Assembly (NCBI GenBank): GCA_028554645.1 | Contig: JAQOOI010000018.1 | Coordinates: 806,001-870,000, forward strand | DNA from: Omphalotus guepiniiformis | Taxonomy: Eukaryota; Basidiomycota; Agaricomycetes; Agaricales; Omphalotaceae | Direction of reading: 5' to 3' | DNA: 64,000 nucleotides | Shown: positions 23,201 through 33,812 of the stretch, one piece after another | How the letters are laid out: every line of letters starts with the position of its first letter | Position numbering within the stretch: the first letter of the stretch is position 1 | The notes under the pieces: model-generated | What the model saw: the letters and a program-made list of their open reading frames with translations, nothing else | The model's database searches: none | What the model was told of the DNA's origin: nothing | Position numbers and translations under genes: made by a program

Positions 23201-23704
23201 TGCTTGCTGATGCCTTTTTAGAAGTTTGAAGTTCGTTCGCAGGTTGCCGCCATCATGCTCCGAGTTCGGCGAGAACTCGGGGACGAAAAAGGAGTTAGGT
23301 TTTGGGCATACGTGTTGCAGGTCTTGGGCAAGCTCCGCCATGATGGAATGTCTGACGAAGAAGATGCAGAGGAGGACGCCGTCATCGGTGGCGTGTCGAC
23401 TAAGCAACAGGTTAGGCACGTTCTGACTCTCGACTTCCGGCACCCAGTCTTCAGAAAGCTCTTCGAATTCGTGGACAAGACCAAAGGTTTAGAGGCACTA
23501 GTATTCAAGCATACAGGGAAAGCGCGCTTGCCTAGAATTCGTGTGGGCACTGTCAGTCGGCGTGGGCCTCCAACCCATCTCCCTACATCGTACTTTCGAG
23601 AAGGCTTTCTCGATTCACTTATGGAGTATCAACGGGAGGACCTCAAACTTAGCAAGAAGGATTACAAAGTATATGAATTTAATGATGACATGGATGAACA
23701 ATAG
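17262..23704 (+). CDS. long coiled-coil cargo protein built from many phase-0 mini-exons
   Basis: The ATG at 17262 opens MEHSVASGSGSRKRAVPH. About thirty short exons (often 25 codons) follow, separated by ~50-70 nt introns. Every exon I could read (at least fifteen) begins and ends in phase 0. They code for charged heptad-like sequence, for example LQKKDAELETYKNAEINNNE and ERDGLKKEVEKLTLDVQ, so the protein is a long coiled coil. After the repeats come a Ser/His linker, an acidic region (VESSSEESEDDGYQSDEDED) and a folded C-terminal domain with RLGRDLLCDALHIRKNYEGF, GMSDEEDAEED and LDFRHPVFRKLFEFVD. The same domain ends the convergent gene at 23856. Function is unknown; a structural or DNA-associated role is possible. 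I could not verify every exon junction. Confidence 0.65.
19561..21420 (+). repeat. 720-bp tandem duplication of an exon-intron block
   Basis: The sequence starting CAAAGGGAGAAGGAGGGCCT at 19561 restarts at 20281 and 21001, exactly 720 bp apart. The first two units are complete and practically identical. The third is partial and fades near 21400. Each unit holds about six exons (17, 25, 25, 25, 8 and 25 codons) with their introns. Older, diverged modules of the same kind are visible from about 19180 and within the unit itself. Confidence 0.9.
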
Positions 23705-23855
23705 GCTACAATAAGCTGTAATCTTAGTTCGGGCGCATATAAATACAACAAATACAACAATCCTTGTTTATTACTGTCACTACGCCACAAACGACACTGG
23801 GACTCTGTAGAATGTCATCTTCAGTCCGGAGTTGTCACCATTATCAACTCGAAGC

Positions 23856-25010
23856 TTACCGCGGGACTGAACGGCTGCTACTTGTTGCAAGCATGCCTTG
23901 AATTGTTGCTTTCTGGCTAGAGTCAAGTCGTTCCAAGTACTTGGGATTGTAGTAGGCCGGAAGAAGGCCTGGCGGAGGCACACGGGAGACAATTTCTGAT
24001 GTGTATACTCTTCGCATGCGTTTCCTTCCAACCTTAAGATATAAGTTGGGGTTTGACTGGGGTATGGCGTCAAGGTACTCGAACAGCTGACGAAAATCAG
24101 GATGCCGGAAATCCAAGGTCTTGACTACCTTGACTTGCTCATCATCATCATAACCATCCTCTTCATCTGACATTCCTTCAGCTGTCAAGTTAGAGACTGC
24201 ATACAACACCTCAGACCAGTAAAAAGGATCCTTCTGATCACCCGTCCTACGAGAAAGATCCGACATCGTGCTAGCGACCTGTTGCCTCCGGACAAATTTC
24301 TATAGAGGGCACAAGACTCTTGAGATTAAGCTTGGTGAACTAACTGAACATATGCTTACACGCTGCAGGTCCGCGCGCTTTCTGCTCCTCGTTTTCCTCC
24401 CCAGATACGTCGTAGCATGATTAGATAAACTGAGTGGATCTGAATTTCGGTGACGTTGCACATCGCGAAAGATACTTGATATTCGGTCACTGAAGAGGTC
24501 GTGCCACTCCACGGTGTTAGTAGGATATCCAAAGCGAGAGGGATCCGCCGAGTTGCGGGAGGATTCACTTGCGGCGATAGCTAACTCTCGAATGAGCGAT
24601 TGATTCCACGCGGCGGCTAGCATGGCGGGTGCACTAGCAGCGGACGTGTCAAGCCTGGCGTTCTCGATGGTTGGACCGTATTTCTTTGGATTTTGCTGGA
24701 ACAAAGCAAGCCGATCAAGAGAAACGGGCTCCTGCTCCCAGGCGGACTTGATATCATCAACGCCTAGCGCAGTTAGAAGTATGCCACGAGAGAATCGCTG
24801 ACCAGAATTTTTGAGTATATATAGGTTGAAAATATATATCCAAAACCCTACGTTGATGTAATTTCGTTGCTGTCCGACCGCATACAATGGTTCTTCCAAG
24901 CCTGAATTCTCGTTTGAGGATTGTGCACTAGTCTATTCATTGGATGTTGTTAGCCCCCGAGGTTCAAGTACAAGTGGTGCTGGTATACTCACCTGAACAT
25001 CATCGAGCAT
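23856..25010 (-). CDS. paralogue of the coiled-coil gene's C-terminal domain
   Basis: The start MLDDVQ is at 25010, an exon TSAQSSNENSGLEEPLYAV follows, then the domain RFSRGILLTALGVDDIKSAW, EWHDLFSDRISSIFRDV, GMSDEEDGYDDDEQV and LDFRHPDFRQLFEYLD. Introns sit after NYIN and after RADLQR, exactly where the C-terminal domain of the 17262-23704 gene is split (after RTQIN and after LRHV). The two genes are therefore duplicates that differ in having, or lacking, the long coiled coil. They converge, with 151 bp between their stops. Function is unknown; no catalytic motif is seen. Confidence 0.65.
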
Positions 25011-26539
25011 AATCTTCCCAGCAGAATGAAAATTTGAAGAGTTGAACGAAAAAGACGGGACGATTTACACGTGATGACCTCTCAAAGGAATCAGGATGAC
25101 GTGCCCAGGGGCCATGACGTGCCCAGGGGCCAGGAGTCACTAGTCAGGACTGGGCGAAAAATCCGCCTACTATAATTCTTACTTTTTCAAATATGCACCG
25201 GTACAAAAGCAAAAGCCCTATTGTAATGATAAGGATTCAACTATTTTGAAAATTTTACGTGTTCTCCAGAATATGTGACATCGTACTGTGTACTTACAAT
25301 CAAGAACTAAGTACTTCGCAGCAAAAGCAGTGCGAGGTAATTCACCGTGAATCAGGGAAGAATGCCATCTTTGCAACGCTGTAAGACCCTGGACATAGTA
25401 TTCGTGCACGCGTGGAGCAAAGCCTTCAAACAGCGCTGTAGGAACCGTTTGCCTCGTTGGTCAGGTCTATATTTTGCGTCATCTCGCTTTAGATTCTGCA
25501 CGATAGATTCTGCACGACGGAATGGCGACCGCAATCTTCGTACATGCTAGTGCGCTCGTCCTCGCTCATGGCATACGCGACGACTTTGCCATCGTTGTCA
25601 TTGTCTGACTCCAGGTCCACATCGTCGTCTGAGTCGTATTCCTCCCCCTTGCTTCCTTCTCGAGGCGCATCTCATTCAACGCGTCCCGTATATCAACGAC
25701 CGCACGCCTTCGAAGGGCTGGCCTGTGATCCGGTATACACATCCTATAACATGGAATAAGGGGTGAGTTGAAAAGCAACTGAACGAATGTGCGACTCACG
25801 CTGGCCATCCGATCAAGATCCATGTTCCTGTAGTAAAGTCAATAATGTATATTGATTATTCAACTAACAACCTTATGAGGGATGTGCCATACTTGAAAGA
25901 GGCGAGCAATGCAGTGAACTTCAGCCTCCAGGGTCGTGGCTTCCGCGTACAAGGTTCGTCTCCTTCACCCATGGCGCATCCTTCAGCACGCCGGCACGAA
26001 AATCGAGGAAATGTAAGTAATAATGAGGACTTACTTTTGTGGTACGGCTGGTTGCGTGGTAGCAAAGTTGGTGAGAGAATAAGAAAACTATTCTTCCTTT
26101 TAAGTTCCCTCTCAACTGTATGGCACTCCAACGGCGCGAATCATACGAGTGGGACGGCGTTGGAGAGTGAGAATGTAAGGACGTTGAGGTGTGCACGTGA
26201 ACACGCTGAGCTGTCATGTGAACGGCGCGTTGACATGTATCATGATCACGTACACAAATTGATCATGAAACAATGGTGTTCAACGCCCTTGCTACGGCTT
26301 GCTCAACTGTGGCTCAACAAGGCTTTCCAGTAGCGTGAACGAAGCAAAAATTGTACGGCAATTAAGATCTCTGCTTTGGCTTCTCCCCGGAATCAGATTG
26401 AAATGTGCTTGTTCAACATCTGATGAATATGCGCGGATGAGACACCGCGTCAAAGCTGCGATTGGAAACTGAGCTTGATGATTCAACCAAGTAGAATAAG
26501 CGTAGAGAAGACAAGACAAAATCTAGGTAGGTGAAGAAT
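25011..26539. other. low-coding stretch with gene debris
   Basis: An 18-bp tandem pair (ATGACGTGCCCAGGGGCC) lies at 25095-25130. On the minus strand, 25540-25823 contains an acidic piece (EYDSDDDVDLESDNDNDG, AYAMSEDERTSMYE) next to a possible first exon MDLDRMAS. The frames do not join, so I read it as a decayed gene. The rest shows nothing clear. Confidence 0.4.
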
Positions 26540-27290
26540 ACCAGTGAGACCTCCTCCTCTGGCGTGAAGACCGGTGGCCAGACCATAGCGGGAAGATCAT
26601 CCGGCATCAATTCATTTGCCTCTGAGGCTACTTAGCTGTTCCACAGCATCCCGCACAGTATACGACAGCACAGGTTTCCCATTGTGCACACGGTTGCACT
26701 CCGGACATGACATGTCTTCTGGAGTCTCGACCCCCCACTTGTTCATGTGCGTCTTCGCCATCTTCTTCAGGCAATCATAGCACGCAGTGTGCCCACATGT
26801 CTGTCTAACGAGAGGTGGCATGAGCCAAAATGCAAATCGCAAAAAAAAAACAAAAGAACATACACCAGAGGTACCCATAAAAGTTCATAGCAGTAATTAC
26901 ATCGCAAACCTCTGGTTCGTTCGGAGAAGCGTTCCACGCGCTCCTCTTCCATCTGTATGTATGCGACTTCGAGTTGGTCAAAGCACTTGAAACATGCGTC
27001 TTCGATGTTTTCAACGATTCTATCATATTCATCCTTCGTTGACCGAAGGCTCGCCTGGTAGCGTTTCTCTAGTTTCTCGAGCACCTATCAGTGAAAGACG
27101 AGCGTTATCTACGAGACAATGTAACAAAGTAACCTTACAGAAGGGACTTTTTTCTGTAGTAAAGGGTTAGTGTTGAGGTCGAAGAAGAGGTCTGGAACCG
27201 CGATGTGGTTGTCGATGGCAAATTGTCGCGTTTCGCATCGAGAAGATGACCCCGGGGTGGCAAGGGCACAATTTAGCTGAAAGAAATCTC
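26540..27290 (-). pseudogene. RING type B, inverted-duplicate copy, broken
   Basis: This copy retains IAVPDLFFDLNTNPLLQKK, the coiled segment, and the RING pieces CNYCYELLWVPLV, QTCGHTACYDC and SCPEC. The start codon region of the intact copy (MPKTPTKRSS) is absent: the match drops from the promoter palindrome straight into LATPGSSSR. Near its end the frame breaks after RDAVEQLSS, where the intact copy has RDAVEQLASEM, and MPDDLPAMVWPPVFTPEEE continues in another frame. Loss of the start and this frameshift make a working product unlikely. Confidence 0.75.
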
Positions 27291-27965
27291 TTTCAGCTAC
27301 TTGACGCGTGAATACAGACGCCGCATACTGAAAATGAAATTGACCACCAGTATCACATTTCACAACATGACCAGGAAGCACGCGGCTGTTGACATTGACG
27401 TTGACGTTGAATGCCCACATCTGGAAGGAAGGACTTATCATATACAATCGATCTAAAAGGAGACTTATCACATACCCGGAACCATTTTCTCGGGTGAATA
27501 TATTCGTTTTTTGTCTTTGTTTCGTGTATTGCGGGTGCCAGTGCGCCTGAATCCAATCTACGTGATGGATATCCAAAACACGCGCGCCGTTCATTGCCCA
27601 TTCATTGCCCATTCATAATTCATTGACGAAAAGAGTCACGTGCATGCACAAACTGTGACCGTGTAAGTTCCTCTTTGCCCTTGACAGGGTTCTTGATCCA
27701 TTCTCCAGAATTAGACGAACACGATGTGCTATCCGTAGAATTAGACGGCCACGAAGTGCTATTATAGAGGGTAGAGATCCCACGTCGCGCTGGGTTCAAA
27801 TTGCCTGAGGAAAGAACGATCTAGTAATAGTATCCTTGAGCACGCTGCCGACACGTGGTCGTCTTGAATGGTCCTGTCCCGGCCCCTTTGAAAAAGTTGA
27901 CGCGACGCGACGCCTACTTCCTCGTCCTACTCTATTCGTCCTACTCTGTCACTCGTCCACTCTGT
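27291..27965. promoter_or_regulatory. divergent RING promoter, inverted-duplicate copy
   Basis: This is the diverged reverse complement of 15127-16001. It contains one full copy of the CTCTATAATAGCAC-type motif on the minus strand (27750-27773) and a degraded second copy near 27715-27735. The 75-bp tandem repeats of the other copy are not present here as an array. Confidence 0.55.
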
Positions 27966-28674
27966 CATGCCAAAGGTAATCGCGCCCTCCAAGCCGTGAC
28001 CCGCAAATATGTCACAGAGAGGAATATTCCAGTCCCTGATCTATTCTTCGACTTGAACAAAAGCCCTGTTCTTAACAGGAAGGCACCCAGTGTACGTTCT
28101 TCAGTTTGATTTTTTGAATGTCACTCGTCACCATTCTGAATAGGAGCTCGAAAAGTTGGAGAGGCGGCTGAACGCCCTACACGAGCGAGAGATGAAGGAG
28201 ACGAAGGAGCGGCACGCGAAGGTCCTCAAAGACCTCCGAGAAAAACACGCAATAGCACGCTCCTATCTCGATGAACGTGTTAGAATTCTCTCCTGTCATT
28301 ATTGCCATGAGCTACTCTGGGTACCGTGCGTGTATGTACGCTCTCTTCTCTACATACCGAAGTTTGACTAATTCCCCTCCCTTTTTAGACAATCGTGTGG
28401 GCATGTCGCCTGCTACTCTTGTTTGAAGACATTGGCTAGGCGGCACATGGTGAGGTGGGGAACTATGTCCGTGAATACCATGGACTGCCCGGAGTGCACC
28501 ATTATGCATGCAAGTGAGCCCTCATTCTCGTATACTATTCGAGATGCCGTCGAGTTGCTGGGCGCAGAAATGGGCGAGGCAAAACCAGACAATTGTCCCA
28601 AAATGAGTTGGCCACCGGTGTTCATGAACCAGCAGAAAGCTGAGATTCGTCAGGAGTACCTCAACAGTTTGTAA
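27966..28674 (+). pseudogene. RING type A, inverted-duplicate copy, 5' end damaged
   Basis: The copy starts MPKVIAPSK and runs into a stop where the intact gene has about 43 more bases; this deletion shifts the frame. Downstream the rest is open: VTRKYVTERNIPVPDLFFDL, KLERRLNALHEREMKE, CHYCHELLWVPCV, QSCGHVACYSC, MDCPEC and SYTIRDAVELLG, ending at YLNSL. The RING is complete. Translation could only give a whole protein from another start; otherwise it is a pseudogene or a shorter product from the Met at 28156. Confidence 0.6.
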
Positions 28675-29127
28675 TTTCTTTACATAGACCTTTTCCTGTA
28701 TTGTGTTCCACTTCGCTGTACAAGGTACCTAATGAACAAGCGCACTGAACATATTGCCCGGTCCTCTTGCATCTGTTGCACCTCCTGCATTGAGCCACCT
28801 AGCCTGATCTTCTTGTCGGCTGTATACGGAGACGATGGTGGGTTATAACCCCTCCAGCCTCGATCCGGTCGCAGTAGATGTCGTTGAGGTGCGCGCGCGT
28901 GCTAGCTGAAAGCATGAAGGCTTGTTTAGAAAGGAAACCAAACCAAGATTGTCGAGAATGATGCCAAGCTGCCCAACGTTGTTTCATGCTCAGTGTTCTC
29001 GTCAAAGCCGGCTTCCCGATCCACCGGCGTCTCCCAGTAGGATGAAAATGAGGCAGATATTACGGGCTCAAGGGCATTCAAGGGATCCTGAACGAGAAGA
29101 GCGAGAAGAGAACATGGCTAAGAGGAA

Positions 29128-30012
29128 TCACACAGGGGGGAGCTGCCTAGCAGCAGCTAGCAGGGCAGCCAGCGAACACAGAGGTTGCGATTGTGATGAT
29201 GAAGCGGTAGAAGTCGGTGTAGCTGAAGAAGACCGAGAAGACACTTTCGAAGGTTGCAAGCTTGACCTTGCGTCCGATGGTGCCTCTTCGGCACTGGAAG
29301 AGGTGGGGGGAGGAACAGCGTGAATACCCAGCGCGCTAATAGCCAGCGCGCTTATAGCAGCATTCCATTCCCTCTCAAAAGTCCTCATACAAGCTTTGAG
29401 TTCCTCATTCTCACGCTTCAACTGGACTGGATCGAGTGACTGTTCAGATTTCAGTAGCGTATCGGTGGATAGAGTCAAAGATAAGGATGCTGGAGATGGA
29501 GATGGCACCGGTTCCAGAGACGAAGACTTGGAGGGGGAACTGGATGACGATGCAGTAGGCTGAGCACTGGAGCTGAAGCTTAAGGCTCGAGTCTGTGATC
29601 CAGTCGGTGCGGGCGTAGTAGACCTGGAAGCAGCACCCGAGGAGGAACCGGATGACGATGCAGTAGGCTGAGCACTGGAGCTGAAGCTTGAGGCTCGAGT
29701 CTGTGATCCAGTCGGTGCAGGCGTAGTAGACCTGGAAGCAGCGCCCAATGCGGTGCGCAATACTTTTACTTCCTCCTCCAGCTCTGCCACTCGATCTTCT
29801 AAGTAAGTGAGTCTGGCGGTTTTCCTAGCGCGACACTTCTGCGAAGCAATTTTGTTTCTCTCTTTGCGGGTCGTCGTGCGAAGTGATGGCGCAACCGCAC
29901 TGACATGACTATGACCGGGACTCGAGGGTGAAGGATAAGGAGAAGCAGTTTGACGAGCAGACATAGGAGCTCTAGAACGGGTTTGTGAATGAGATGGGGT
30001 AACTTTTGCCAT
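29128..30012 (-). CDS. bZIP transcription factor
   Basis: This single-exon protein of 294 residues starts MAKVTPSHSQTRSRAP at 30012. The basic region reads RKERNKIASQKCRARK, fitting the bZIP N-x7-R pattern, followed by a short leucine zipper (LTYLEDRVAELEEEVKVL). The middle is Ser/Thr/Pro-rich and contains a nearly exact tandem duplication of about 40 residues beginning GAASRSTTPAPTGSQTR. A second helical stretch (LKRENEELKACMRTFERE) follows. It should bind DNA as a dimer and regulate transcription in the nucleus. It is divergent from the 919-aa-type gene across the promoter with 104-bp repeats. It could control cargo genes, but its binding site cannot be told from the sequence alone. Confidence 0.85.
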   Translation of the reverse strand: MAKVTPSHSQTRSRAPMSARQTASPYPSPSSPGHSHVSAVAPSLRTTTRKERNKIASQKCRARKTARLTYLEDRVAELEEEVKVLRTALGAASRSTTPAPTGSQTRASSFSSSAQPTASSSGSSSGAASRSTTPAPTGSQTRALSFSSSAQPTASSSSSPSKSSSLEPVPSPSPASLSLTLSTDTLLKSEQSLDPVQLKRENEELKACMRTFEREWNAAISALAISALGIHAVPPPTSSSAEEAPSDARSSLQPSKVSSRSSSATPTSTASSSQSQPLCSLAALLAAARQLPPV

Positions 30013-30869
30013 GCCAGATGAGGATCAAGGTTCAAATTATCATGTAATTATGTGGCGCCCAACGCAAAAATTGAAGATAAGATAATGGTCTGTGGCCATA
30101 CGTGGGAACGAGTTTCCCAGAGAAGTCAAACTATATATATATGCGTCCACAAATCCACAAGTCAACAATTTTAGATTCTCAGTGTTCTGTACCGCCCTCA
30201 ACCACTTTCGAATCGCAGGTAAGCGACTAGCTTGATGTCGTATAACCTTTCTAATGTGCATCTAGTTGTGCAGCTTCCAATACCGGAGAATCGGAGTGCG
30301 CCCATTGAACGTCTCAGAGTTTATACCTCAGAGTTCGTTCTTTGCGGTTGAAATCACTCCGTCACTGCAGCGCAATTGCGATACTAGAGGCTCATTGAAG
30401 TGCGCCCATTGAACGTCTCAGAGCTTATACCTCAGAGTTCGTTCTTTGCGGTTGAAATCACTCCGTCACTGCAGCGCAATTGCGATACTAGAGGCTCATT
30501 GAAGTGCGCCCATTGAACGTCTCAGAGTTTATACCTCAGAGTTCGTTCTTTGCGGTTGAAATCACTCCGTCACTGCAGCGCAATTGCGATACTAGAGGCT
30601 CATTGAAGTGCGCCCATTGAACGTCTCAGAGCTTATACCTCAGAGTTCGTTCTTTGCGGTTGAAATCACTCCGTCACTGCAGCGCAATTGCGATACTAGA
30701 GGCTCATTGAAGTGCGCCCATTGAACGTCTCAGAGTTTATACCTCAGAGTTCGTTCTTTGCGGTTGAAATCACTCCGTCACTGCAGCGCAATTGCGATAC
30801 TAGAGGCTCATTGACAGCGCGCTGGGGTCACTTATATATACCTCTTAGCTCGTTCTCTACACTGGCAAA
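30013..30869. promoter_or_regulatory. bidirectional promoter block, right copy, with five 104-bp repeats
   Basis: Five head-to-tail 104-bp units start at 30296, 30400, 30504, 30608 and 30712; the left copy has two. The rest is nearly identical to the left copy, including TATATATA shortly before the ATG at 30870. The bZIP gene starts at its other end. Confidence 0.7.
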
Positions 30870-30899
30870 ATGTCTCAACGTTCCCAAAATACCGTCCCC

Positions 30900-33455
30900 T
30901 ATGCTGTTTAATAGTGTCAAAAAATAATTTTAGCACAAACTTCTATAAACATCATATCTCTCTTAGTCTTGGCTGTATACAAACCCTTGATCACACAATA
31001 GCAGATGGTGCTCACAATATTGCAGTTGTTGCTCACACAATGGCTGGTAGTGCGTGCACTAGGACAGATAGTGCTCACACAATGGCAAGTAGTGCTCGCG
31101 CTATGATAGCTAGTGTTCGCGCTATGGCAGATAGTGCACGCGCGATCTTATATTGCTGGAAAATAACTTCAGAAAGGTGACTATTAAGTGGTGTTCTAGA
31201 TCAAAGCAAGCATTAAGCAAATGTGTAACACCTCATACAACTTAGCCAGATAAGATAATATTGAGATAAGTGATGCTTATCTCAATTATCTTATCACATT
31301 TATATGACCACATGACCACTTTGTTGGTCTTTATTAGCATCACAGGGCTCTGGTCCTATAAAAGTAGCTTAAATTTATCTATCTGTATAGCATATGTAGA
31401 CTGAATATATCTGTGTTGTGCTCACAGATGATAGATAAGTTATAACTCAATATACAGATAATACTAACTAGTATTATCTCTTATAAGTGTGGTCAACTAT
31501 TAAGATGTGATATTCTAGATCAAAGCATATTAAGCAAATGAGTGGGCAGAGCTATAAGAATATCCCAAGTATCCTAGATGAAGGCAGAGACTAAAGTGAA
31601 TCAAAACAAACACTCTATCTTTTGTCCATAAATCAAGTCCAGTACTAGTGGCATGATCCAATTTCATTTTGTTATTGAATTAGAGCATATTCGAACCAAT
31701 GTAAGATCATAAAGTATGATTATCACAAAATACAGATTTACATGAAATATGTTCATTATGAATTGTATAATAGATTATACATCTTGTAAGTGAACATGAA
31801 TTCTCAAAAGTAACAGTGCCAGCTTGGTATTCTCCCTTTCATCATTGCTCCTCTGTTTTATCTCTACAGCTAGCCTGTGTAAAGTGAAAGTGGTCAGTAT
31901 CCTCTGCAACTGTCAATTTGATTCCTGCAGAATGAAATTTTATCTCATTCAATGAACTTGAACTTGAAGTACTAACAACAAGTACTAATCACTGTATATT
32001 GAAACTAACAAGCTTGAATAATAATTTTCTATACACTAATGATTTACTATAAGATCATTTAAATGTTATATCACTGGTCTTACATTGGTCTGAATATGCT
32101 CTATTCCTGATCAGTGATATTAATGACATTAGAGTTGGCTTAAGTATTCCATCCTGGATATTTGCAAGTTTATCTTCAATACTATCATGGAGTGTAGTCA
32201 TACTAGCCAAACAAGTTGACTTTCATATCTAGACAGAAAATTGGGCTGAATCTACAATCAGACATATTGATATGATATGAAATTAACTATAGATGCTACA
32301 CACCAGTTTTGCTATCAAAGTCAGAGTTGGGAATATTATGATCTTGTTTGCACATCTGAGATTGCTAGTATACACCATCAGATTTTCTTGATTCATGCTC
32401 TAAGTCAGACTCCCTGGGCAGGTTGATCTCTGCACAAATTAATTTAGAGCCCAAAATATGATATAAAAATTGCCAAAAAAAAGTTAACATTCTATTGGAC
32501 ACAAGAAGTCCATTATATGCATGCTTGAAAGTCAATTGATCTTGTCCACAAATCATACACTCTATGACATTGTATTTTGTCAAAAACTGGTCCTTGGACT
32601 GTCCTATAAGCAGTTAGACTGGGTATCTACTGCCATTGAAGGCACTATTTTCAACAGGTAAGCTCTATCTATCCACAGAACTAGCAGGTAAGAATATTTT
32701 CACCAAGATATTTGATCTCACAATCTGTTTCAGAATCTATTGAGACAATCTCATATATGATGGTTCTTCATCTAGGCAGCGGATTACCATGCCATCTCTC
32801 CAAGGCCAACACCAAGAAATTGGTTGGTATATAGTTGTGGGAATCATCACTCATATCTTGAATCAATCAAATTCTTCTGCTGTCATGTGCAAGCTAAGGC
32901 TCTCAGCAAGCTTAATTGCAGATCTGGAAACAGTGTCGAAGAATACAACCTTCTCCTATATGGATTCAGAATATTGAGCTTGTTTTACCAATGATATTGA
33001 TGCAAGGACAAGGTTCTTCTATAATCAGATTATTATTCTTATTGCAAAGTGCTTACTTAGCACTATATAGTTGACCATACTCATTTGCTTAATACTTGCT
33101 TTGACACTTATCTCAATATTATCTTATCTTGCCAAGTTGTACAAGGTATTACACAGTTGCTTAATGCTTGCTTTGATTAGAATACTACTTAATAGTCACC
33201 TTTCTGAAGTTATTCTCCAGCAATATAAGATCGCGCACGCACTATCTGCCATAGCGCGAACACTAGCTATTACAGCGCGAGCGCTACTTGCCATAGTGTG
33301 AGCACTATCTGTCCTAGCGCGAGCAACAACTGCAATATTGTGAGCACCATCTGCTATTATGTGATCAAGGGGTTGTATACAGCTAAGACTAAGAGAGATA
33401 TGATGTTTATAGAAGTTTGTGCTGAAATTATTTTTTGACACTTTTAAACAGCATA
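30900..33455. mobile_element. AT-rich 2.56-kb element with ~370-bp inverted ends, unclassified
   Basis: The ends read TATGCTGTTTAA at 30900 and its complement ending CAGCATA at 33455. GTCCCC flanks both sides (30894-30899 and 33456-33461), so the target duplication is 6 bp, or 4 bp if the terminal C is counted in the element. The arms match for about 370 bp (30900-31270 against 33095-33455). The core is AT-rich with no long open frame, so it is non-autonomous. Open frames in the two arms that begin near SKNNFSTNF are mirror images of the repeat, not genes. Confidence 0.8.
31681..32103. mobile_element. possible nested MITE, ~423 bp
   Basis: TAGAGCATATTC plus about 14 more bases at 31681 is inverted at 32078-32103, ending GAATATGCTCTA, with one mismatch in about 25. 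TA at each outer edge could be the target duplication of a Tc1/mariner-like MITE. No coding capacity. Confidence 0.5.
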
Positions 33456-33812
33456 GTCCCCGGTCCGAACATGACCCCAACCCTTAGGAGCGAGTCACTC
33501 TCGAGAATAATTCACCCTCGCTGGTTCGTTTTGGACAGTGAAGTCATAAATACAGCTTTGGGAAGACCTCGAGCGATCACTCTCGAGTATAACTCACCCT
33601 TGCTGGCATGTTCGTTTTGGACAGTGAAGTCATACAGCTTTGGGAAGACCTTGAGGGAGTGCTCAGAAGTGCGACACTCTATAACCCATCATACACCGCA
33701 CAAATTCCTGTATCCTTTAGTTGTCGAGTCTAAGCAAAGGCAAAAAAAATCCAGTCACTTTGGGACATTTCGCTCGGATTTCCGTCTAGGGCTGCTTATA
33801 GTACGTACGGTA

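Larger units (their letters stand above)
28815..30893 (+). repeat. direct duplication of the bZIP/promoter block, right copy
   Basis: Segments 28831-29200 and 30024-30880 match 8905-8965 plus 10139-10560 and 10598-11142 in the same orientation. The left copy has gained the ERB1 block and lost the bZIP body. The right copy has lost the 919-aa gene. Similarity is highest in the promoter (nearly identical) and lower in the flank near 28900-29100. Confidence 0.8.
30870..33670 (+). pseudogene. destroyed second copy of the 919-aa gene, split by an inserted element
   Basis: After ATGTCTCAACG about 100 bp of the intact gene are missing and the match resumes at TTCCCAAAATACCG. There the element 30900-33455 has inserted. 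The match continues at 33462 (CATGACCCCAACCCTTAGGAG), loses a further internal part after CCTCGCTGG, and repeats the segment coding FVLDSEVIQLWEDLE twice (about 33528-33575 and 33612-33660) before ending. No product can be made. Confidence 0.8.

Noticed and set aside
30914..31180. Frame encoding MSKNNFSTNF..., mirrored at 33196-33480
   Set aside because: It is the translation of the AT-rich element's inverted ends, including a degenerate short repeat; not a gene.
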